DNA of 5,149 nucleotides, taken from the NCBI GenBank assembly GCA_025935475.1, contig JAICVE010000230.1, positions 1-5,149 on the forward strand, written 5' to 3'. The position numbers were made by a program, and so were the translations under genes. Positions 1 to 5,149 of this stretch are shown here, piece by piece (position 1 is the first letter of the stretch; every line of letters starts with the position of its first letter). The notes under the pieces were generated by a model, which saw nothing but the letters and a program-made list of their open reading frames with translations, was not told the DNA's origin and did no database searches. This DNA is from Nitrospira sp. (lineage in GTDB: Bacteria; Nitrospirota; Nitrospiria; Nitrospirales; Nitrospiraceae).

Positions 1-507
1 ATCCTCGTCAATGAAGGATCGGCCAGCGCATCGGAAATCGTGGCTGGCGCACTCCAAGACTATGGACGTGCCGTCATCGTGGGAACGACGTCATTCGGAA
101 AGGGGTCGGTACAGACGATCCTTCCTCTGGGCGATGGATCGGGGCTCCGGCTGACGACCGCCAAATACTACACTCCGAAAGGCCGCTCGATTCAATCGAC
201 CGGGATCACGCCAGACATCGTGATCAAGCCGCAACCGGCGACCACGGTCGCCAAGGCCGAGACCAAGCCGGGGGACAAAGAGGCCGACGGCAAGGTGTCC
301 AAACCGCCCGTCGCCGGACCCGGAAAAGAGCAGTCCGCTGTCACGCCCAAAGGTACCGAAGACGGCGTGCAAAGAAACGGTGCCGCCCCGGCCGCTCCTG
401 CGCTCGATCTTTCGGGTGAGCCTTCGTTGGAGCAGGATGTGCAGCTGCAAAAGGCGGTTGAACTGCTGAAGACGTGGAAGATATTCAAGGAGCTTCGGCC
501 GTCCTGA
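1..507 (+). CDS. S41 family carboxyl-terminal processing protease, C-terminal part (5' end outside window)
   Basis: This is the C-terminal 168 residues of a CtpA/Prc-type serine protease, read in frame from base 1. Such enzymes are usually exported to the periplasm, where they trim or degrade proteins from the C-terminus. The active-site block SASASEI is at residues 7-13. Compared with E. coli Prc (Ser430, Asp441, Lys455, from memory), Ser9 (bases 25-27), Asp20 and Lys34 (in SFGKG) fall at the same spacing, so a Ser/Lys dyad is present. The block [15 protein letters not shown] near residues 61-75 is also typical of the family's protease core. From about residue 78 to 140 there is a low-complexity Lys/Pro/Ala/Gly-rich linker, followed by a short helical C-terminus. 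The signal peptide and PDZ domain would lie outside the window. The stop codon (505-507) abuts the stop of the convergent gene. The family call is firm; the exact subtype is not resolved. Confidence 0.93.
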   Translation: MLVNEGSASASEIVAGALQDYGRAVIVGTTSFGKGSVQTILPLGDGSGLRLTTAKYYTPKGRSIQSTGITPDIVIKPQPATTVAKAETKPGDKEADGKVSKPPVAGPGKEQSAVTPKGTEDGVQRNGAAPAAPALDLSGEPSLEQDVQLQKAVELLKTWKIFKELRPS

Positions 508-981
508 TCAGGTTGAGCGTCGACGCAGCTCCTCAATAGCCTGGAGTAAGGTCTCCTCGGATCCCGAGAAGCCCGGCATCGTCCGGAGCATGTGAGAACG
601 CACGAGTTTCTCGAGGTCCGCCAAGCTGGCGATGTTGAGGCGACTGTAAAGATAGGCGACTAGCGATTCCGAGAGGCCCGGTAATCGCGCCCAGCCTTTC
701 ACCTGCTCTGGCAAGGGCATCCGGAGCGTCTCCAGCATCAGAATCTTGCCGGTTCTGAGAAACTCTTCGATCTTCTGGGACAAATCGCTCCCGATGCCGT
801 CAATTTCTTCGAGCGCATTTCGTTGCGCCGCATCCGCCACATCTTCATCCAAGGCCAAGAGGGCATCGGCTCCCCGGCGGTACGCGCGAACCCGATAGGG
901 ATTCGCCCGCTGCGCGGCGAGAAGCTCCGCGATCGATCGGAACAGTGCGGCAAGCTGTTGATTGCGCTCTGGAACGGCCAT
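508..981 (-). CDS. Stand-alone PolX-type 8-kDa lyase/helix-hairpin-helix domain protein
   Basis: The 157-residue product resembles the N-terminal portion of bacterial family X DNA polymerases. An 8-kDa-like helical domain holds the NPYRVRAYRR signature (27-36). It is followed by an HhH motif DGIGSDLSQKIEEFL (61-75), a second HhH-like segment LPGLSESLVAYL (100-111) and possibly a third around 135-150. By hand alignment to DNA polymerase beta, Lys70 matches the Schiff-base Lys72 of the 5'-dRP lyase, while the Lys68 position is Asp here. No nucleotidyltransferase palm (GS...DXD) or PHP domain follows; the protein simply ends. The natural role is probably DNA binding, perhaps gap or abasic-site recognition, which is inference. 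The ATG at 979-981 has a well-placed AGGGGG seven bases upstream. The gene is convergent with the protease gene and divergent from thiS. It could instead be a decayed PolX remnant, but the intact frame and ribosome site argue for a real gene. Confidence 0.82.
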   Translation of the reverse strand: MAVPERNQQLAALFRSIAELLAAQRANPYRVRAYRRGADALLALDEDVADAAQRNALEEIDGIGSDLSQKIEEFLRTGKILMLETLRMPLPEQVKGWARLPGLSESLVAYLYSRLNIASLADLEKLVRSHMLRTMPGFSGSEETLLQAIEELRRRST

Positions 982-988
982 CGGGGTG

Positions 989-994
989 CCCCCT
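989..994 (-). promoter_or_regulatory. Shine-Dalgarno of the HhH/PolX-N gene
   Basis: On the minus strand the sequence reads AGGGGG, ending seven bases before the ATG whose first base is 981. This supports that start. Further upstream, CACAAT (complement of 995-1000) and TTGCCT (complement of 1019-1024) with an 18-base spacer could form a weak promoter, but the match is poor. Confidence 0.6.
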
Positions 995-1040
995 ATTGTG
1001 CCGGGTTCTTATCGACCCAGGCAAGGCGTCCGACGGTTGA

Positions 1041-1070
1041 TTGACAACCGGAATTGCGGTTCCCTAGGAT
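1041..1070 (+). promoter_or_regulatory. Putative sigma70-type promoter of the thiSG(E) operon
   Basis: TTGACA (1041-1046, a perfect -35) is followed after 18 bases by TAGGAT (1065-1070, four of six matches to TATAAT). It sits in the only intergenic space upstream of thiS. A start site six to eight bases after the -10 would fall at about 1076-1078, practically on the thiS ATG, implying a leaderless or nearly leaderless mRNA. The AGGA used as a potential ribosome site for thiS (1066-1069) lies inside the -10 element, so promoter and ribosome-site readings compete. No TPP riboswitch core was seen between 982 and 1077, and there would be no leader to hold one. Confidence 0.45.
1046..1061 (+). repeat. 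16-bp dyad AACCGGAATTGCGGTT between -35 and -10
   Basis: The sequence is a near-perfect palindrome: 14 of 16 positions match the reverse complement, with mismatches only at the sixth and eleventh bases, centred on AATT. It fills the spacer of the putative thi promoter. Its left half is also the right arm of a second inverted repeat, CGGTTG (1034-1039) with CAACCG (1045-1050) around ATTGA, so three CGGTT-type half sites occur within 28 bases. An operator for a dimeric repressor is a reasonable inference. No known regulator binding site was recognised. Confidence 0.4.
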
Positions 1071-1077
1071 GAGAAGC

Positions 1078-1335
1078 ATGGCTGAAGCCTTGCAAATCCA
1101 GGTCAACGGCCTACCGCGCGATTGCCGGTCAGGCTCGACCGTCGGCGATCTGCTGCGGGAACTGGATATCAAGACCGAGCGTGTCGCCGTGGAGTTGAAC
1201 TTGGAAATCCTTGATCGGAAGGACTTCGATCTCCGAAGTCTCAACGCGGGCGATCGAGTGGAAATTTTGAGCTTTATCGGCGGCGGGGGGCTTGTCTTCG
1301 GCGAGAGGGATGGAAAGGGGACGACCGATGTATGA
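1078..1335 (+). CDS. thiS: Sulfur carrier protein ThiS with a C-terminal extension
   Basis: ThiS is the ubiquitin-fold sulfur carrier of thiamine thiazole synthesis. Its C-terminal Gly is adenylated and converted to a thiocarboxylate that donates sulfur to ThiG. The protein starts [11 protein letters not shown] and shows the family features STVGDLL (20-26), ERVAVELN (34-41) and [13 protein letters not shown] (58-70). The ATG at 1078 is chosen because AGGA lies eight bases upstream. An in-frame ATG at 1069 would add three residues and has no ribosome site. Most ThiS proteins are about 66 residues and stop right after the Gly-Gly. Here the frame continues about 15 residues past the glycines (LVFGERDGK to TTDV), giving 85 residues. 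The extension would have to be removed, or the frame shifted, for the usual chemistry. The 3' end overlaps thiG by eight bases, suggesting translational coupling. Identity is secure; maturation is open. Confidence 0.9.
   Translation: MAEALQIQVNGLPRDCRSGSTVGDLLRELDIKTERVAVELNLEILDRKDFDLRSLNAGDRVEILSFIGGGGLVFGERDGKGTTDV
1314..1320 (+). promoter_or_regulatory. Shine-Dalgarno deciding the thiG start
   Basis: AAAGGGG ends seven bases before the ATG at 1328. It lies inside the thiS extension and fixes the thiG start there rather than at the upstream in-frame TTG at 1292 or ATG at 1310, neither of which is needed by the family's usual N-terminus. Confidence 0.75.
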
Positions 1336-2101
1336 TGATCGCTTGGTGATTGCCGGTCGGGAATTCAAGTCCCGCCTCTGGGTGGGAACCGGGAAGTACA
1401 AGGATTTTGCCGAAACCCGAAAAGCGATCGAAGTGTCCGGCGCCGACGTCGTGACAGTCGCCGTGCGCCGGGTGAACATCACGGACCGATCGAAGGAAAA
1501 CCTGCTCGACTACATCGATCCTAAGAAATACACGATTCTGCCGAATACGGCCGGCTGCTACACGGTCGAGGATGCGGTGCGGTATGCACGGTTGGCTCGA
1601 GCGGCCGGTATCTCAGACCTCGTGAAACTGGAAGTGTTGGGGGACGAGAAAACGCTGTTCCCCGATACCGCCGGCCTCATCGAGGCGGCCAGGATTTTGA
1701 TCAAGGAAGGATTCATTGTCCTTCCCTATACGAACGATGATCCCATTGTTGCCAAGAAGCTCGTCGAGATCGGTTGTCCCGCCGTCATGCCGCTGGCTGC
1801 GCCGATCGGCTCGGGTCTGGGGATCCGCAATCCGTACAACTTGAAAATTATCATGGAGACCGTCAAGGTACCGATCATTGTGGATGCGGGCGTCGGAACC
1901 GCCTCGGATGCCTCGCTTGCCATGGAATACGGCGCCGATGCCGTGCTGATGAACACGGCCATTGCGGGCGCCAAGGATCCGATCGCGATGGCGGAGGCCA
2001 TGAAATATGCCGTCCATGCCGGCCGGCTCGCGTACAAGGCGGGTCGGATCCCGCGCAAGCTGTATGCGACGGCAAGCAGCCCCATCGAAGGCATGCTGTA
2101 G
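1328..2101 (+). CDS. thiG: Thiazole synthase ThiG
   Basis: ThiG is a cytosolic TIM-barrel enzyme. It condenses 1-deoxy-D-xylulose 5-phosphate, dehydroglycine or an equivalent, and sulfur from ThiS thiocarboxylate into the thiazole phosphate of thiamine. The 257-residue product has the usual length. It shows the N-terminal RLWVGTGKY block (16-24), VTVAVRRVN (42-50), the [15 protein letters not shown] block (70-84), VKLEVLGD (99-106) with Lys100 as the expected Schiff-base lysine, the VLPYTNDD block (131-138), [10 protein letters not shown] (154-163), and the phosphate-binding [12 protein letters not shown] (184-195) with [10 protein letters not shown] (207-216). It ends [11 protein letters not shown], as many ThiG proteins do. 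It overlaps thiS by eight bases and has its own strong ribosome site, so it is likely cotranscribed and coupled. Nothing essential appears to be missing. Confidence 0.97.
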   Translation: MYDDRLVIAGREFKSRLWVGTGKYKDFAETRKAIEVSGADVVTVAVRRVNITDRSKENLLDYIDPKKYTILPNTAGCYTVEDAVRYARLARAAGISDLVKLEVLGDEKTLFPDTAGLIEAARILIKEGFIVLPYTNDDPIVAKKLVEIGCPAVMPLAAPIGSGLGIRNPYNLKIIMETVKVPIIVDAGVGTASDASLAMEYGADAVLMNTAIAGAKDPIAMAEAMKYAVHAGRLAYKAGRIPRKLYATASSPIEGML

Positions 2102-2203
2102 AGGCTGGAAACGACCGTCAGTGGGGTTGGAGTGAGAACAGCAAACCATTTTGAGCATCCTGCAAAAACCTACCAGTGATCCTGCGTTTTCTTCTGGTCT
2201 TTC
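2102..2203 (+). other. Intergenic spacer thiG-thiE
   Basis: The 102-base spacer holds no convincing terminator stem with a T-run and no riboswitch. TTGAGC (2151-2156) with AGTGAT (2175-2180) is too weak to call a promoter. The next gene points the same way, so transcription probably continues from thiSG. Confidence 0.4.
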
Positions 2204-2836
2204 ATGCCGTCGCTTGAATCGCGTCTGCTCCTCGTTACCGATCGTCAACAAACGAAGGGCAGGCCGTTGCTCTCCGTCCTGGCGCAGGCGTTGAAGGCCG
2301 GAAGCCCTGCCATTCAATTACGGGAACGGGACCTCTGTGCGAAGGAGTTGCTTGCACTTGCAGATGAAATTCGAAGGCTCGCAGGTCCTCGCGGCAGCCA
2401 ACTCGTGATTAACGACCGCCTCGACGTGGCACTGTCGGTCGAAGGAGCCGGCGTCCATCTGCGCGGTGACAGCCTGTCCCTGCCCGTGGCCCGCCGGTTG
2501 ATCGGTGCTCGTCGGCTGCTCGGGGTGTCGGTCCATTCCGTCAGCGAGGCGGTGCAGGCTGAAGCCGGAGGAGCCGATTACGTGGTCTTCGGTCCGATGT
2601 ATGAGACGCCGTCGAAGCACATGTACGGCCCGCCACTCGGTCTTTCAAAGCTGGAAGAAGCGGCGCGAGCCGTTCGTGTGCCGATTGTCGGCATCGGCGG
2701 CGTGACTGCCGCGCGCGCCCGCGACATGCGCTCTGCCGGCGCGTTCGGAGTCGCCGTGATCACCGCGATCCTTGGCGCAGAGGATGCGGAAGCCGCGACG
2801 CGAGCGCTGCTCGACGCCCTCACGTCAGCATCCTGA
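2204..2836 (+). CDS. thiE: Thiamine phosphate synthase ThiE / TenI-family protein
   Basis: The product is a 210-residue TIM-barrel protein of the ThiE/TenI superfamily. ThiE joins HMP pyrophosphate to thiazole phosphate to give thiamine phosphate; TenI aromatises the ThiG product. Visible blocks are LLLVTDR (8-14), IQLRERD (37-43), LVINDRLDVAL (67-77), GVHLRGDSL (83-91), GVSVHSVSEA (107-116), ADYVVFGPMYETPSK (124-138), and the phosphate loop IVGIGGVT (161-168). Asn70 and Asp71 match the first ThiE metal/pyrophosphate motif. The second metal Asp of ThiE (in HLGQED) appears to be Ser90, and the Lys of the LREK block is Arg42. His111 in SVHS matches the TenI catalytic His position as remembered. 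The annotation therefore leans ThiE by position, but TenI activity is a real alternative. Start: the ATG at 2204 is the first ATG after an in-frame stop at 2177-2179. It has no clear Shine-Dalgarno. Confidence 0.88.
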   Translation: MPSLESRLLLVTDRQQTKGRPLLSVLAQALKAGSPAIQLRERDLCAKELLALADEIRRLAGPRGSQLVINDRLDVALSVEGAGVHLRGDSLSLPVARRLIGARRLLGVSVHSVSEAVQAEAGGADYVVFGPMYETPSKHMYGPPLGLSKLEEAARAVRVPIVGIGGVTAARARDMRSAGAFGVAVITAILGAEDAEAATRALLDALTSAS

Positions 2837-2881
2837 TCGACTCAAAATCCCTGATTCCACGCGCGAGAATCTGCCGTCTAG
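2837..2881 (+). other. Spacer after thiE, no strong terminator
   Basis: Between the thiE stop and the ARC promoter there is only a five-base inverted repeat, GATTC (2853-2857) with GAATC (2867-2871), and no T-run. Read-through from the thi genes into ARC is therefore possible. Confidence 0.35.
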
Positions 2882-2910
2882 TTGACCGTGAAAATAACGA
2901 GTGTTAGAAT
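2882..2910 (+). promoter_or_regulatory. Sigma70-type promoter of the ARC-dop operon
   Basis: TTGACC (2882-2887, five of six) and TAGAAT (2905-2910, five of six) are separated by the ideal 17 bases. Transcription would start near 2917, leaving a leader of about 54 bases before the ARC ATG. This is the best promoter match in the window and suggests that the proteasome genes can be expressed independently of the thi genes. Confidence 0.6.
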
Positions 2911-2960
2911 CCGCTCAAGACTTGGACTTCGCGATGCAGCAGCAGTTTGTCGCTTGTCCC

Positions 2961-2966
2961 AGGTGG
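2961..2966 (+). promoter_or_regulatory. Shine-Dalgarno deciding the ARC start
   Basis: AGGTGG lies four bases before the ATG at 2971. It supports that start over the in-frame TTG at 2947, which would add eight residues (MSLVPGGS) and has no ribosome site. Confidence 0.55.
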
Positions 2967-2970
2967 TTCG

Positions 2971-4740
2971 ATGGCAGATTCGAAAGGAAGTCCAAGCCGG
3001 CTCCGGTCCCTCCGAGATTCCGTGAAGCACATTACGAAGCGGCTGTCCGAGGGAGACCAAAACGTGATTCATCGTAACGACGAACAGAATCGGGAGATCG
3101 AAAAGCTCCGCGTCCAGATTCAGTCGATGGAAGAAGAAATCCGTCGGCTGTACCAATCCCGTTACCAGCTCGACCAGGCCAACAAGCAGAACGAAAAGCT
3201 TGTCACGACTTTGCAGGAAGCCAAAGCGCAAATCGAAGCGCTTCGCGCCGAAGTGGAGAAGCTGACTGCGCCTCCCTCCACCTACGCCATCTTCTCGAGC
3301 CTCAATCAGGACGGCACCGGCAACGTGTATGTGTCCGGCCGCAAGATGAAGGTGAGCTTGCACCCGACGGTCGCGAGCAAAGGCTTGCGGAAGGGACAGG
3401 AAGTGATCCTGAACGAAGCCTTGAACGTGATCGAAGCCCGTGGATTCGATGTCCAGGGTGAAGTCGTCCGCTTGAAGGATCTGTTGGAGGGGAACCGTGC
3501 GCTCGTCACGCTCCACTTCGACGAAGAGAAAGTGGCCGAACTCGGCGAGCCGCTATTGGCCGAGCGTCTCAGCGTGGGCGACCACCTCTTGTTCGATCCG
3601 CGCTCCGGCTGCGTCATTGAAAAACTGCCCAAATCTGAAGCCGAGGAATTGGTGCTAGAGGAAGTGCCGGATGTGGACTATGCCCATATCGGTGGGCTTC
3701 AGCATGAGTTGGAGCAGGTGCGGGATGCGGTCGAACTGCCGTTCCTCCATCCTCACTTGTTCTCGGAATATCAGCTCAGCGCTCCGAAGGGGGTGTTGTT
3801 GTATGGCCCGCCTGGCTGTGGGAAAACGCTCATTGCCAAGGCCGTGGCCAATTCCATCGCGAAGAAGTTGGGACACTTGACCGGCAAGGAAGTGCGGAGC
3901 TACTTCCTACACGTCAAAGGGCCGGAGCTACTCAACAAGTACGTGGGAGAATCGGAGCGCCAGGTGCGGGAAGTGTTCAAGAAGGCCAAGGAGCGCGCGG
4001 CGGACGGCAATCCGGTCATCGTCTTCTTCGATGAAATGGACGCCCTCTTCCGTACCCGCGGCACTGGTATCTCGTCGGACATCGAATCCACGATCGTGCC
4101 GCAGTTCCTCTCCGAGATCGACGGCGTCGAACGGTTGCGGAACGTCATCGTCATCGGCGCGAGCAACCGGCAAGATCTCATCGACCCCGCCGTACTGCGG
4201 GCCGGCCGGTTGGACGTCAAGGTGAAGGTGGGCCGTCCGGATGCAGTGGCCGCGAAGGACATTTTCTCGAAGTACGTGGGAAGCACTCTGCCGTTCGACG
4301 AGGAAGAGTTGAAGCGCCACGGGGGAGATGTCAAGGCCTTCGTCGAGCATTTGACCGACGTGACAGTTGGCACCATGTACGCGACCTCCGAGGAGAACCG
4401 GTTCATCGAAGTGACCTACGCGAACGGCGAGAAAGAAATTCTCTACTTCAAGGATTTCGCCAGCGGGGCCTTGATTGAAGGGATCGTCTCGCGCGCCAAG
4501 AAGTACGCCGTCAAGCGCGCCATTGCTCAGGAAGGCCGTGGCCTCAGGTCCGAGGACCTGATCCGCGCGATCCGGGAGGAGTTCAAGGAACACGAGGATC
4601 TGCCCAACACGACCAATCCCGACGACTGGGCCAAGGTCGCGGGCAAGAAGGGCGAGAAAATCGTGCATATCCGAACCATCAGCGGAGGGCCTGGCGAGTC
4701 GCGCCAGATCGAAACCATTACCACCGGCCACTATCTCTAG
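2971..4740 (+). CDS. arc: Proteasome-associated AAA ATPase ARC/Mpa
   Basis: ARC (Mpa in mycobacteria) is a hexameric ring ATPase. It captures pupylated proteins through its coiled coil, unfolds them and threads them into the 20S proteasome. The 589-residue protein has the usual length and order: a basic start, a coiled coil at about 35-99, tandem OB-type domains at about 100-230, and one AAA module. Walker A is GPPGCGKT (279-286), the pore loop holds KYVG (323-326), Walker B is VIVFFDE (349-355), and the second region of homology is IGASNRQDLIDPAVLRAGRLD (395-415, listed by its ends) with Arg410 and Arg413 as arginine fingers. The C-terminal domain contains ENRFIEVTYANG (475-486) and NTTNPDDW (546-553), both as in Mpa. 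The protein ends GHYL, equivalent to the GQYL tail of Mpa that docks on and opens the 20S gate. It is followed within six bases by dop. No truncation or missing motif was seen. Confidence 0.97.
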   Translation: MADSKGSPSRLRSLRDSVKHITKRLSEGDQNVIHRNDEQNREIEKLRVQIQSMEEEIRRLYQSRYQLDQANKQNEKLVTTLQEAKAQIEALRAEVEKLTAPPSTYAIFSSLNQDGTGNVYVSGRKMKVSLHPTVASKGLRKGQEVILNEALNVIEARGFDVQGEVVRLKDLLEGNRALVTLHFDEEKVAELGEPLLAERLSVGDHLLFDPRSGCVIEKLPKSEAEELVLEEVPDVDYAHIGGLQHELEQVRDAVELPFLHPHLFSEYQLSAPKGVLLYGPPGCGKTLIAKAVANSIAKKLGHLTGKEVRSYFLHVKGPELLNKYVGESERQVREVFKKAKERAADGNPVIVFFDEMDALFRTRGTGISSDIESTIVPQFLSEIDGVERLRNVIVIGASNRQDLIDPAVLRAGRLDVKVKVGRPDAVAAKDIFSKYVGSTLPFDEEELKRHGGDVKAFVEHLTDVTVGTMYATSEENRFIEVTYANGEKEILYFKDFASGALIEGIVSRAKKYAVKRAIAQEGRGLRSEDLIRAIREEFKEHEDLPNTTNPDDWAKVAGKKGEKIVHIRTISGGPGESRQIETITTGHYL

Positions 4741-4746
4741 ACCCCC

Positions 4747-5149
4747 ATGCGGGACTCCACACCCCCGACGACTCCTCGCGTACTCGGAACGGAAACAGAA
4801 TTTGGCATTGCGTCAAGGGATGCGTCGGCCACCGATCCAATTTCAAATTCGCTCGCGGTCATCGGGCATTATCCCGGTATCTCCGTGCCTCACGCCGTCT
4901 GGGATTATGAGAACGAAAATCCTCTGCTCGATGCCCGTGGGTTCGAAGTCGAGGGAGAGCGGGAACGGCCGAACCCTGACTACAACCGCCAACTGAACAA
5001 AGTCCTGGCCAACGGTGGTCGTCTCTATGTGGATGGCGCCCATCCGGAGTATTCGACGCCCGAATGCACGAACCCGCGCGAAGTTGTCGCCTATGAACGC
5101 ATCAGCGAGCGGATCTTCGCTCAATGCCTCGACAACATGACGCGGGTGC
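4747..5149 (+). CDS. dop: Pup deamidase/depupylase Dop, N-terminal part (3' end outside window)
   Basis: The first 134 residues belong to the Dop/PafA family of carboxylate-amine ligase-fold proteins. Dop deamidates the C-terminal Gln of Pup and removes Pup from substrates. The nucleotide/metal motif GTETEFGI (14-21) carries Glu16 and Glu18. The Dop-type insertion ends in WDYENENPLLDARGFE (52-67), a block typical of Dop and absent from PafA. The catalytic-Asp block GRLYVDGAHPEYSTPE (91-106) has Asp96, and reads as Dop rather than as PafA's LYLDVGSHPEYAT. The ATG at 4747 is the only plausible start, because the in-frame ARC stop lies at 4738-4740. There is no Shine-Dalgarno, so translation probably depends on ribosomes finishing ARC. 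The gene runs off the right edge. Pup/UBact and the 20S subunit genes are expected next, which is inference. Confidence 0.94.
   Translation, partial: MRDSTPPTTPRVLGTETEFGIASRDASATDPISNSLAVIGHYPGISVPHAVWDYENENPLLDARGFEVEGERERPNPDYNRQLNKVLANGGRLYVDGAHPEYSTPECTNPREVVAYERISERIFAQCLDNMTRV

Noticed and set aside
982..1077. TPP riboswitch upstream of thiS
   Set aside because: The space is under 100 bases, no CTGAGA-type conserved core was found, and the best promoter leaves almost no leader.
1054..1077. Upstream thiS starts (TTG 1054, ATG 1069)
   Set aside because: They lack a ribosome site and lie within the predicted promoter. The ATG at 1078 gives the usual ThiS N-terminus.
2853..2871. Possible terminator after thiE (GATTC/GAATC)
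   Set aside because: The stem is only five base pairs, with a nine-base loop and no T-run.
2934..3080. Out-of-frame ATG reading frame in the ARC leader, starting ATGCAGCAGCAG
   Set aside because: It has no Shine-Dalgarno, overlaps the ARC coding region in another frame and resembles nothing known. It is most likely chance in GC-rich DNA.
3900..4731. Long open frames on the minus strand opposite ARC
   Set aside because: They are antisense shadows of a high-GC coding region. Their products show no recognisable motifs and the plus-strand ARC is unmistakable.
4802..4996. Plus-strand 64-codon frame inside the dop region
   Set aside because: It overlaps the clear Dop reading frame in another phase and has no family features.

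Overview
The window looks like chromosomal DNA from a GC-rich bacterium that has the Pup/proteasome pathway. The best guess is a Nitrospira-like member of Nitrospirota, or another Gram-negative lineage with an actinobacterial-type proteasome. The guess rests on an ARC/Mpa ATPase followed directly by a Dop-type ligase-fold gene. These sit beside a thi operon and an S41 protease, in a setting that does not look like a typical actinobacterial locus. The taxonomic call is inference from gene content and remembered families, not from a search.

Layout: (1) 1-507, + strand: the C-terminal part of a carboxyl-terminal processing protease (S41/CtpA), entering from the left with its catalytic Ser and Lys present. 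(2) 508-981, - strand: a 157-residue protein resembling the N-terminal lyase/helix-hairpin-helix part of a family X DNA polymerase, but with no polymerase domain. Its stop codon touches the protease stop codon. (3) 1078-2836, + strand: thiS, thiG and a thiE/tenI-family gene for thiamine thiazole synthesis and coupling. A sigma70-like promoter with a dyad in its spacer lies just upstream of thiS. (4) 2971-4740, + strand: the complete proteasomal AAA ATPase ARC/Mpa, with its own good promoter and a C-terminal GHYL proteasome-docking tail. (5) 4747-5149, + strand: the start of dop (depupylase/Pup deamidase), which runs off the right edge.

How the genes work together: ThiS carries sulfur as a thiocarboxylate to ThiG. 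ThiG makes the thiazole phosphate, which the ThiE/TenI-like enzyme either aromatises or joins to HMP-PP. ARC unfolds pupylated proteins and feeds them into a 20S proteasome, while Dop matures and recycles the Pup-like tag. The tag gene (Pup or the Gram-negative variant UBact), prcB/prcA and pafA would be expected just beyond the right edge.

No RNA gene, CRISPR array, insertion sequence or TPP riboswitch was recognised, and no gene-free gap exceeds about 135 bases. The most unusual points are a ThiS whose Gly-Gly is not C-terminal, a ThiE lacking one expected metal-ligand Asp, the stand-alone lyase/HhH protein, and the ARC-dop junction, where the two genes share a frame and are separated by one amber stop plus two codons.
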